A stretch of DNA of 64,000 nt. Source: Candidula unifasciata. Taxonomy: Eukaryota; Mollusca; Gastropoda; Stylommatophora; Geomitridae. Numbering within the stretch: position 1 is the stretch's first letter; every line of letters begins with the position of its first letter. The notes below the pieces were generated by a model, which ran no database searches, was not told the origin of the DNA, and saw only the letters and a program-made list of their open reading frames with translations. Shown here piece after piece: positions 1 to 12,300 of this stretch. Where the stretch lies: positions 293,501-357,500 of the forward strand of contig CAJHNH020008459.1 of NCBI GenBank assembly GCA_905116865.2, read 5' to 3'. Position numbers and translations under genes: made by a program.

Positions 1-160
1 GCCACCTGGCTGGTGCTGTCACCACAGACTGCAGATTATGATTTTACTTTTGCACAACTTTACAGATAATCCAAACCTGTGTCTCCTGCACAAGAGCTCA
101 TCATTCTTCACTGTTTAGCCTGCCGCTCCTATTAAGTCAGTAATTTGTGTAATATTTCAG

Positions 161-345
161 GTGACAAAAATGGACCCAAATACATAAATTACAGAGACAG
201 CAAGCTGACCCGTCTCCTGAAGGATGCACTTGGGGGCAACTGTAAGACGGTGATGATTGCACACATCAGCCCTGCCAGCACACAGTTTGAGGAGTCCAGA
301 AACACTCTTGTGTATGCAGACAGGGCTAAACACATAAGAACAAAG
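161..345 (+). CDS. KIF19: KIF19 exon: C-terminal part of motor domain
   Basis: The first exon visible in the window, preceded by an acceptor (aatatttcag) and followed by a donor (gtatgt). It enters with one base of a split glycine codon and ends in phase 0. It encodes [20 protein letters not shown], the switch-II/L12/alpha-5 microtubule-binding signature, then MIAHISPA and [10 protein letters not shown], the end of the kinesin catalytic core. Conservation is very high, so this is functional coding sequence. Confidence 0.95.
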
Positions 346-3300
346 GTATGTGTTTTTGACAGTTTACTGCAGACACCCAGTGACTGATGCGTTTATACAT
401 GTTGAAGGGGTCTCTATAGCAATGTGGTCAGCCCGTTTACTTCATGCTCAGAAGATTGTGGGGTCATTTTGTTGCTGCATAGGTTTGGTTCAGTTTTCAC
501 GGAGATCCATGGGGATCATTGCCAGAGCTAGGGAGTTAGTGCTTTGTATGATCCTCTCAGCAGGTGGTTAGTCATTATGTAGAGAGAGACTAAGCAAATT
601 GAAATAAAATGCTTTGCAGTGAAGTCAGTCCTGTCATCTTTAAACTTAAACTTAAACAGACAAACTATTTTCTTGATTTTACGGAAACTCCTATCCCCTA
701 ACTTTTATCCTTGTGCCAGGTAATGCGGGAGTTCAAGGGAATGAGCATGCAGATTATATTGCTGACAGTGCGGTTGCTGGTCCAGTACTGGACAGAAGCG
801 ATGTTATCAATGCCATGTGCAGCACTTACCATGTCGATGAGCGCACCAAATTGCATGACTCTGTATCCGTGTCTAGGCTGATGGACATGGGAGTGCAGCC
901 TGGAGCTGCAAGAAATGTATATATTTCAATAAGGGGACAAGACATTTGATTAACCAACACAGAACAGGCGTCATCAGTCGTTTTACACTTGTGGAGCTTT
1001 TAAGGAGGAGATCGGAGCACCTATGGATCTGTCCGGAGTGCTGTGATGATAATCCTTATTATCCCTTTTTTTGGTTCCAAAAGCAAAATTCACTGTATCA
1101 TTGCTTGTGACTATTAATTAAAGCCATGCTATGTTTCTGCTGATCCCCGTATGGGTTCTGCTACCACTGTGGATTGCTTATCCTAAGATTAGGAAATGCC
1201 ACCTGAAAACTGAAAGTTATGGGAGTTCTCTTAGCTGTGATTGGCGGCTGGTCAAGGAGGAACACTCCTACGGGCAGACAGACGGCCCTGCTCTTCTGAT
1301 TCAGCAATTTCTGCAGCATGCTTTTTTTCAAAGTTGTTGATATTACTTTTCCTTTGGATTAACTCTTTCAGGCCCATGAATTTTGACAGACTTGGCCTAC
1401 AATAATTTTCCTTTATAAAAATGGCAGAGGGGTAGTCTACAAAAAAGGCAATAGAGAATGTAATATACTTCTAATCCCTACAAAAGTATATATTTTTTAA
1501 AAGATAAATGAATGTATATTCTGAATATGATGATAAGTATATGTTTAAAACTGTTATAGCTAATAGAAAATAAGTATTCAGCAGGTGTTAATTTCACAAG
1601 AACAAAATTAAAAACAAAAAATTCTTCACTGACATGGTTTTGCAGCCACAAGAGCTGTGAATATCCAAATTTGAGAATAATACTTTAAAGTTTGTTCAAT
1701 TTCCTAACAAATTCAAAAGTTATAAGTTTCTTGGTTAATTTAGCACTCAGAGGCTCTTAGTTCTCACAGAGTGCTGAGCAAAATTTCATTTAAAAAATAG
1801 CAGACAAATGGGCGATTCCACACACACAATTTACCATTTACTTTGTACAGTTATATACAGACTGTAGCTGCACAGATTTCAATGTAGCTTACCCATAGTA
1901 TAGTACTGTCTCTTTGTTTGGAGCACTTTCCTTTTCTTACACCATAAATACGGTAGCAATGGGACATTGTCTGTGTAAACTCATCAGAATCGCTAGATTC
2001 TCAACCGCTGATCGCTCAGCTTCGCTGGTGTAAATTCACCGTCAAACCATTTTTCGAAAAATCTAAATTTTCATTATCATTATCAGATTTAAAAATATCT
2101 GACTGAAACAATTTCAGAGCTTCGGCTGCAGAAAGACGCTTTCTGCGACCTGTACTTGTGGTTGGAACATTGGTTTCATGGCACTCGAAAACAAACTTAG
2201 AAAATGCACTGTTGAAAAAAAAAAATGAAGCTATGAATCCGATCAATCTATGCACGTGCGGCTTGGAATACTAAATGTTGTTAAAGGGAAATCATTAAAG
2301 AGACTTTTCCTGAATACTTTAATCATAGTTCCAATTATTAGAAACAAGTATGGAGCAATATGCACAGGACACATGATTGAATATGACCATGTTGTTTGGG
2401 CAAAACGGAACTTCTTAATTAACGCTCACAACATTGCGCGGGCCTTAATGAGTTAAACAAAGGTGGGGTGAGAGAGAGAGATCATGCAACATGTGCCTCT
2501 ACAATACTGCCCAGGTTTTTTGTGGGGGACTTTAACGGATCTTGCAAGTCACATTCGCCATTTCCACGGGCTATGATTCCCATGCCTTCCTACAGTACAG
2601 TATAACACTCGTTTGGAAAGAGGGAAAGGTGCCAACTGACTGAGGATTGAATCTTGGTCAACAGGTGTACTAACCCTCATGGCTTGATCTTTGCATACAA
2701 CTTTTATCTTCTTCTTTTTCTTAGTATTCAGTGACTGTAAACTCCACTAGAAAGTTTTAGTAGTTCGTCCACTTCTGGACTTCAGTCTTGTTCCAGATCT
2801 TGCATTTTGCATGCACATCCCTTTAAAAGAATTGGCTTGTTTCTATGCAGGCTGTTGGTTCCTTGCCTCAACAGGCAGATGCACTACGATTATGAAGTCA
2901 CCTTATTCGTCACCTTTTATCAGGGTAGTTAACCCAGTCAGCAGATGGTCGATGTAGAAGTATGTGTAGGCCAAAAGGCACAAATACTGAAGTTATGCTG
3001 TAAAACAGGCACAACCAAATTATGTAAAAAAGAAAGAAGAAGAAGAAGAAAACAAAAAGAAGACTAGGCAGATGTGTTCAAGGCCCTTTGGGAACAAGCA
3101 ACGGAATCAGTAGAGAAACAAGATTATTATGGCCTGGAGAGAATGAGGCACCTGGGTGTAACCAGAGGGTCTGGCCAGCTCACTACACTCAGAGGAAAGG
3201 CAAGATGGACAAATAATCAGATTGTGATCGGTACCATCAGTACTGGAACTCTGCACTGGCTGCTGAAGATGAGGTCGGAGCATGCATGTGAATGCCCCGA

Positions 3301-6300
3301 GTGCTGTGATGTCAATTTCTTGACTCAACTTAACACAACGAAATTATGTCACTCAGATGAATGAAAAAGAAGAAGAAGTCACCTTTTATGACATGCTTGT
3401 AGAGGGGCAGTGGGTCTATATTTTTGTCCCTATAAGGGGGTCCCGGAATCAACAAGGGGAAAATGTTTGATATGTTTATATTGAATTTTGTCAAACTATC
3501 AGCAATAACTGTTGTACACTGTTCGCTTCCCAGGTGCGACGAAACGTGACAGATGTGGCCTATCATATTGCTCAGTACTCCAGCATCATATCTGAACTGA
3601 GAGATGAGGTCTTGAGACTGCGGACAAAACTCACAGAACATACACAGCAGAAACACTCAGTCGCCAGCATACAGGCTGTACAATGTGAGTTATATTCTGC
3701 TGTAACTTTTATCTGCTTGATTTTGGTTATCGTGAATAATTGAGTCTGTTCAGTTTTTATTTTGTTTAGCTTGCTAAATATCTACATTTCCTATAGCAAT
3801 ATAGGTGGTTCTTGAGAAGGATGTTGCAAATACCTTGGACTGCCAGAATAACTAACAATGGTTGCCTGGAAATGGCTAATGAAAGCAGAACATTATATAC
3901 AACAATGAGACAGAGACAAACAAAGTTCTTTGGTCATGTGATGAAAAAAGGAGCACTGGAAAATATTGTAATGACTGGAAAGATCACGGGTAGAAGAGGC
4001 AGGGGCATACGAAGAGAACTGATGGTAGATGTCGTGAGACAGTGGCCTGGAGGAATATCATCAGTGGAAGTGATCCAGAACACCAAAGACCGAGATCTGT
4101 GGAGATGCACGAATGCGTACGTTAGCTGGCAAGGCACTTGATGATGATGACAGCAACATACAGATGTTACAGACTATTTTACAGTCAATGTCTGTCTGTT
4201 GTTTAAAGATTATGAGTACAGTTTTATATTCCTGGCATACCTGTTCAGTTTGCTAGCAGGAGATTTGGCAGCAAACTTCTTGGCATTGATTTTGACTGTA
4301 GTATGAGCATTGACCTTTCACGGTTCATTATCTAATAGGGTCAGTGGTTCATTGATTTTTGTTTTAAAGGAAGGGTATAGACAGGCATAGATATATAGAG
4401 CCGGTTTTCACATACGGCTGTGAACCCTGGACAATTAATAAACAAGCTGAACAATATCTTGAGGCTTCTGAGATGCGGTTTTTCCTTAGAATTCATTGGA
4501 CAGCTAAGAAGAGTAACCCAGATGTTTTGAAAGAGGCAGGTGCACGAAGACAACTTATCACAAACATCAGACAGAGACTGTCATTTTTTGGGGGGTTATG
4601 TTATGAGAACCAGGAAAATCCAACATTTTGTGACCATTAGAAAGATTTGTGGAAAGAGTGACAGAGTAAGACAGCACGAGAAGATTCCTGATAGCCTTTT
4701 GTCATGTCCACACACGAACTGATACACTCAATTGCGGATCACAGATTGTGAAGAGGTATGATAACCCATGAATGTTGAATGTTGAATTAAGAATCGACAT
4801 CACAGCACTCAGGACACCCCCATAAGCGCTCCGTCCCCATCTTCAGCAGCATGAGTTCAAATTCCTATGGTACCAGTAACTGTCTGTATATCCATCTCAC
4901 CTTTTACCTGAGTGTCAAGCATCGACTAGATCCCCTTGTAACTCCTCGCAGTTCTATTCTCCTCAGGCCGTAATGATCTATCTGTGCCTCGGCACTGTTA
5001 ACTCGCTCCCAAAGGGCCCTCACAACATCCAGCTTGTCATACATCAGTTTACTACCAAGTGATGCAGAGCCTGCCAGTCTATCTGCCTGCTTATTTCCCA
5101 ACACACCGGCATGACATGGAGAAAATATCCAAAGGATGCTAACTACTTGGGACCTTTGGAGTGATGCTTGCCAGTCTGCATGGAGCATGCCTGTCTCCAC
5201 CTTTCTCAACATGCTCTGTGAGTCAGTTACAGTGACGTTATGTGTGTACAGCTGATTGTCAAGCCAACGGAAGGCAGCAATGACTGCCTCCACCTCCATT
5301 TTTAAACTAGACTTAGTGATATCATATGCCAGGCTTTCTTGCACCAAGTGACGTCCATTCACCTTCGCTATGAACCCCCATGCACTTCGTCTGCTTTTTA
5401 ACACAGAGCCATCTGTATATACAATCACATCACCTGGGCAAGAATTTTAATGAATCATTTGTTGGATTATGATTCTGCAGCACCAAATGGCCAGTCCCTG
5501 CACTCACGTCCCAAAGTGATTAAAACCCTACACTAGTCTGAAACATGATCCGACACTTTGATCACCAATTCTTGTTTGCAAAACACTTGATGGTGATAGA
5601 CAGGCATAATTACAACCAAAGAATTTTAAGTCACCGTTTATGTGATTTTTTTTTTGGGTCGCCTCGACTGCAATCATTCCTAAATTTTAATTCTATTTCT
5701 ATGCCGAGTTATCCTGGGATCCTTCACATAGCTGCAAATATTTTTATCCTGCTCTATATTGACACTGTTTCAAGAAATAGAAAAAATAATTAAAAAAACA
5801 AAACTGTAAAAGAAGTAATTTGTAATGACAATATTTAACATCAGGTCGTTCAGATATTATTTGAAAAAATGTATGTTTCTCTTCACAGCCGAAGTAGTGG
5901 AATCACAAAGAAGGACAGACAAAGCAGATGTGACAAACTTCAAAGAACAACTACTTACAAGTTTCAAGGACCAGATGGAACTCAGGTTGAGAAACTTCTT
6001 TGTTCAATTATTTTACCCTCCTAAAAAAAATTTTTGTTTTCTATTTGTAATGATTGCTGTATTTACATAACCACTCCTGATGTTATTGGATGCAGGCTTG
6101 AATCTCCGATTATGTGAAAAGAGAGAAAGAGGCAGAGAATCTAAAGAGACTGAGAGAGATAGTAGAGAAATAGATAGGGATAGAAAGAAAGAGAGAAAGA
6201 CTTAAGGAGAATGAATGAGCATTTATTTTCAAAGGGTTACAAATTAGGCGTGCAGGCCTGTCTTACATTCACTCCTTTCAACACTCATTTTTCATAGTGC

Positions 6301-9300
6301 AATTGTATTTTATCAATAAGGCATGGTATATTTATATAACATTATGCATTATATTATTATCAAGTAAAATGCATACACACACACACGTGTACATTCAAGC
6401 ATAATACCTACATACACACTCTCACACCTGCATACTTACACACACATACATTCACACACACACAATAATTAATACCAATACAAATACTCTCATACATCTT
6501 CTTCTTTCCGCTACTCCTGGAATGCCTGGCAGCATCAGGGCAGGAAGCGATTTCTGGAATGGGCTCATCTGTTCGTTTTGTATAAAGTACTTTTCAGTGT
6601 CTGTGATATTTCTGCAGTCCATGTTCTGTTCGGTCGACCTCTGACTCTGTTACCGCTGTATCTGTATATACATATCAAACATACATATACATACATTCAT
6701 CCATACATGTACATATACACAATCATGCAGACACTTCTGGTCAAAATGGACCCTAAGCAGGCCACTGTTCGGAGCCGAGGCATATTTTTTGCTTCTGCCG
6801 GACGATGGCCAATGCATTTTTGTTCCATTTGTAGACTGGATATAGTTTCGTCGCCCAGCTTCTGAGATGAATGCATGGCATGACACTGTGAGCTGCGGAT
6901 TTCATTTGGAATGTTTTTTTCAACTGTGACCAACGTGGTGGTGTGAATTGTAGATTCAGAAAATGGCGCAATGCCTGTTATCGCAATGTTGGTAGTGCCC
7001 GTATGTGATTAAAATTGATCGCGTGGGCAACTGCAGATCTGTTGGTGACTTCTGCTACCATCAATGATGAACTGCATTTCTAATGTTGGACTGTTTGTGT
7101 TAGCACTTTGGATGGCTTCCGTATGCTTCAATGTGAGTGTATGCTAGATATGCTGAGACAGCAGTCTGTCAATCTTTCCACAAAAGACTGTGATAAACAT
7201 TCTGTGTGTTTTTCGTTGGCACATGAGCGGAGCAAAGATGGGGCTACCCGTTTGCTATGAAGCTGAAACTAAGACTATCAGACTACCAGACACAAACAAT
7301 CATATATACACAATCATTTGCACTTAGACCTACATATATGTATAAAGAAAAGATAAAGAGAGAGAGAGTGAAAGAGAGAGAGAGAGAGGGAGAGAGAGAA
7401 AGAGAGCAGTGAAGTACACTGGATTATTAGTACATCCATCAAGAAAAATGTAAAACACCCATAGAGGGTATAGTAGGAGAGAAGAAAGTCAAGGACTGTA
7501 ACATTACATTCATTGATTCATTCATTCATTCATTCATTCATTCATTGTCCTATTGTGATACGTCACACAAGGCTCATAGTCCATCCTTCCATTCCATTCT
7601 CCCATAAAGTCACTTTGATATTCTGGATGGAATCTATTTAATATCATGGATGGAATCTATTTGATATCATGGATGGAACCTATTGGATATCACGGATGGA
7701 ATCTATTTGATATCACGGATGGAACCTATTTGATTTCATGGATAGAATTTATTTGATATCACAGATGGAATCTAATTCATGTCATGGAGGGAATCTATTT
7801 GATATAATGGATGGGATCTATTTGATATCTCAGATGGAACCTATTTTTATATCATGGATGGAATCTAATTGATATCACAGATGGAATCTATTTGATATCA
7901 CGGATGAAATCTATTTGAAATCACAGATGGGATATATTTGATATCATGGATGAAATCGATTTGACATCATGGATGGAATCTATTTGACTTCATGGATGGA
8001 ATCAATTTGATATCACGGATGGAATCTATTTGATACCATGGATCGAAACTGATATCTCAGATGGAATCTATTTTATATCATGGATGGAATCTAATTGATA
8101 TCACAGATGGAATCTATTTGATATCACGGATGAAATCTATTTGAAATCATAGATGAAATCTATTTGATATCACAGATGAAATCGATTTGACATCATGGAT
8201 GGAATCTATTTGACTTCATGGATGGAATCAGTCTCATATCACGAATGGAATCTAGTCAAGCATCTTTGGCTTCTTAAAAAAAAAAAATCTTGATCCTAGG
8301 TTTTCGCTTGGATATTGTGGCTTCCACAATCCATTTGTTTCCTATTTTCTTGCTGGTTTAGTGTTTTTTCTCTCTGCTTCTCCTGAACAAGGACCCATTA
8401 TATTGCCATTTTTCAACCGTTGATACAGATGGTTCTTCTTATTTTTGTGTGGTTTTGTTGAGTTTGCCTCATTGAATTATTTACAGCACAAGCTATTAGG
8501 TGATGTTGATTAGATATATTTGGTAAACAATCAATGGCTAACAAGTAGCATGATGTGGTAGGTGTCAAACATAATCCCTGAAAATATTCTTTTTTTTTTC
8601 TTAGTCTTTACCGTCTGTAAACTGCGGTGGAAAGTTCTGTTGATTCATCACTTCTGGACTTTGGTCTTATTCCAGAATTTGGGTTGTTGTATGCACATCC
8701 ATTTTACAGATCTGGCTTATTTGTATCCTCACACAAATTCTTCTCAGGGAGATGCACTCCGACTTTAAAGGAAACACCTTTAAAAAGTTGCCTCTTACAA
8801 CAAGCTTGTTGGGAAGGGGGGGGGGGGGGGGGTTTGCTGTTTCTCTCCTCCCCCCCCCCCCCCAACAATTTGGCCTAAAAACCCACACAGGATGAACATA
8901 TTCAATATCAGTGTTTTACTGAGGTAGATATGTTAACTTTTGCAGGCGCACCCTCATGGAACTAAACAATGCTTCAATGGAGATCAGCCTTGAGACCAAC
9001 CGCAATCAGTTGGTTATCAGCGAGTAAGTTACCAACAATATGTCTACTTTGTTCTCTCTCATGGCACTGCTACCTGCAGGTTTGACATCCAGTGACTCAA
9101 AGAGTCATGTTTCAGATGCTAATCCAAGAGGATCAAATGTTTAGTTAAAGTATACTACAGAAACCTGGCTACTTATTTTAATGCCCCAACTAGGTATATG
9201 TGTTGCTATATCTGTGACAGGCAGGTTGTCACAATTTATATTCACTGTGATTTTTGCTACCCTTGGGGGTGCTTTATTAAAATCCTACCCCAAGCAGAGG

Positions 9301-12300
9301 AATCCACAGGTCACGGGACAGTCTAATATTTCAGGGGGTGGTAGATAGGCTGCATGCAGTCGTGGGACCTAGGCTGCATGCAGTCTCGTGGGACCTAGGC
9401 TGCACTCTCTCATAGGACATAGGTGGGTTGGATTAGGGCCAGTTCTAGATGTTTTGGGGTCGTTAAAAGCATCAGAAAGCCGGGAAACCCAGTCTTACCA
9501 GCCTCTGAAATGTTGGACTGTCCTTTGACGTCATCTGGGGTAAGATATTAATAAAGAACCCCCTTTGGAATATCCTGCAAAATCTTCCAGTAATTAAAGA
9601 GTTAATCAGTTCCAGGTATGACTTCTCTAATAACATAGTGGTTGTGGGTTCCATTTTCAGTGTAGGCAGGTTTGAATTTCTTTCTCTTATTTGGTCTCCA
9701 TGGAAGTAGTACATCCGTGAGTTTAGTATCATTACTGTTTGTCTTAGACATCAGCTATGTCATTCTGGCACTGAAAGAGTTAACCCCCAAAAATGCATCA
9801 AACTTATGTGCAGAATGTCACCTTGGTAAAACAGTCCACTGCCTACTCATCAAAGACCTGCCTGCCATCTACGGTATCACCAACTCTTTTTATGTTTCTC
9901 AACCAAATGTAGGAAAACAGCATCTGATTAACTCTCTGAGTCCCATCATATGTTCATATTTTCCTACATAGAGACCCAATAAATGCAGGATGCGCCGATT
10001 TTACATCTCTTTTGACTACCCCTTGGACCTCTGATGCTAAACCCCTTGGGACTCAAAGAGTTAAGATGTCAGGAGTAGACTTCTCAACATCTACAACATA
10101 AAAAAAAACTTATTTGTTTTATGTGGCAGCTTGACTGTTTGAAGAACAGTTTTCATTGATTTAATCAAGTTGAGAAATCTCCCCGTGTGGGTTCCTGGGC
10201 CCTATTGTGAGGGAAAAATAATAGACTTTCCCTAAAAAGCATGTCGTAACAGTGAACATATTAAGGGTGTTTCTTCAAAGTCAGAGTGCATCTGCCTGAG
10301 AGGTAATGAACCAACAGTCTGTATACAAATAAGCAAGTTCTCTGAAGCAGATCTACATGCAAAATTCAAATTCTGGAACAAGACTTGAGTCTTTAAGTGG
10401 ACGAACAACAAGAAATTTCCTCCAGAGTTTACAGCGGAAGAAGAAGAAGAAATTAACAAAGTATTATATAGTAATGGATATTCATAATTTTACCCAGTTT
10501 CCTTATACAAGTGGCAGAGCTGTTATCTCAGCACAGTGCTTGATGAGTGTAGCATTAATGAGGAACTGAATGTGTGCACACTTTAATCACACAACCTATA
10601 CATATATTTTTTATGTGGTTAAATTTTTTAATTGTGAAAATTTGTCAGTGGCCTGTTCGGTGTGGCCTTTTTGTCTTTGCTTCCCCCATGGGCCCCAGTG
10701 ATATAGGTGAATGACTTTATATACAGGCACAACATTTCTTTGTGTGGGATCATATTCTCAGATCGCCTGCCAGTTGTATGATATTAGTTGACATTCTATG
10801 CTGGGGTTCTGGCTTCTAGCCCTGGATGGTTCACATTTTGGCCTCTGAGTAAACTTGGTTGAATGGCCCTGCTTGAGTAAACTTGGTTGAATGGCCCTGC
10901 ATGAGTAAACTTGGTTGAATGGCCCTGCATGATTAAACTTGGTTGAATGGCCCTGCTTGAGTAAACTTGGTTGAATGGCCCTGCATGAGTAAACTTGGTT
11001 GAATGGCCCTGCATGAGTAAACTTGGTTGAATGGCCCTGCATGAGTAAACTTGGTTGAATGGCCCTGCATGAGTAAACTTGGTTGAATGGCCCTGCTTGA
11101 GTAAACTTGGTTGAATGGCCCTGCATGAGTAAACTTGGTTGAATGGCCCTGCTTGAGTAAACTTGGTTGAATGGCCTTGCTTGGGTAAACTTGGTTGAAT
11201 GGCCCTGCTTGAGTAAACTTGGTTGAATGGCCCTGCATGAGTAAACTTGGTTGAATGGCCCTGCTTGAGTAAACTTGGTTGAATTAGATCAAGGAAAGCA
11301 AGTATCCGTTTTCTTATTGTACTGTAGGAACAGAAAAAAGTCAACATTGTGAAACAAACCAGATCTGCTTGTGTCCTAATCTCAGTTTATTTATATGTAC
11401 TTACACTATAGAATGAAATCATTCAAGTCTAAACTTCTTTATGTACTTTGTACACTGACTTCTGTAAAAAACCATCTTCGCTGGCTGCTGAATATGAGGA
11501 CTGGGCACATATGGAAATTCGCAAATTACTGTGTGCATCCCCTTTATGTCTAATGTAATGGCTGGTCACTGATCCAGGCATGATGCTTTGGTTTAATTGT
11601 AGTTTTGCACACAGGTGTATCCATTAGTGCTCATTCTCCTCTCATAGATCACACAAGAAAACCTTAACAGGCAAATCATGAATCTCATAGGTCACACAAG
11701 AAAACCTTAACAGGCATATCATAAATCTCATAGATCACACAAGAAAACCTTAACAGGCATATCATAAATCTCATAGGTCACACAAGAAAACCTTAACAGG
11801 ATTATCATAAATCTCATAGGTCACACAAGAAAACCTTAACAGGCATATGGTAAATTTCATAGGTCACACAAGAAAACCTTAACAGGCATATTGTAAATCT
11901 CATAGGTCACACAAGAAAACCTTAACGGGCATATCATAAATCTCAGAGACCACACCAGAAAACCTTAGCAATGTTATCATAAATCTCATAGATCACAGAA
12001 GAAAACCTTAACGGGCATATCATAAATCTCATAGGTCACACAAGAAAACCTTAACAGGGTTATCATAAATCTCATAGATCACACAAGAAAACCTTAACAG
12101 ACATATCATAAATCTCATAGGTCACACAAGAAAACCTTAACAGGCATATCATCAATCTCATAGGTCACACAAGAAAACCTTAACAGGCATATCGTAAATC
12201 TCATATGTCACACAAGAAAACCTTAACATGCATATCGTAAATCTCATATGTCACACAAGAAAACCTTAACAGGCATATCGTAAATCTCATATGTCACACA

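Noticed and set aside
10758..11347. Minus frames of 101-183 codons
   Set aside because: 28-bp minisatellite, period 28 residues; not coding.
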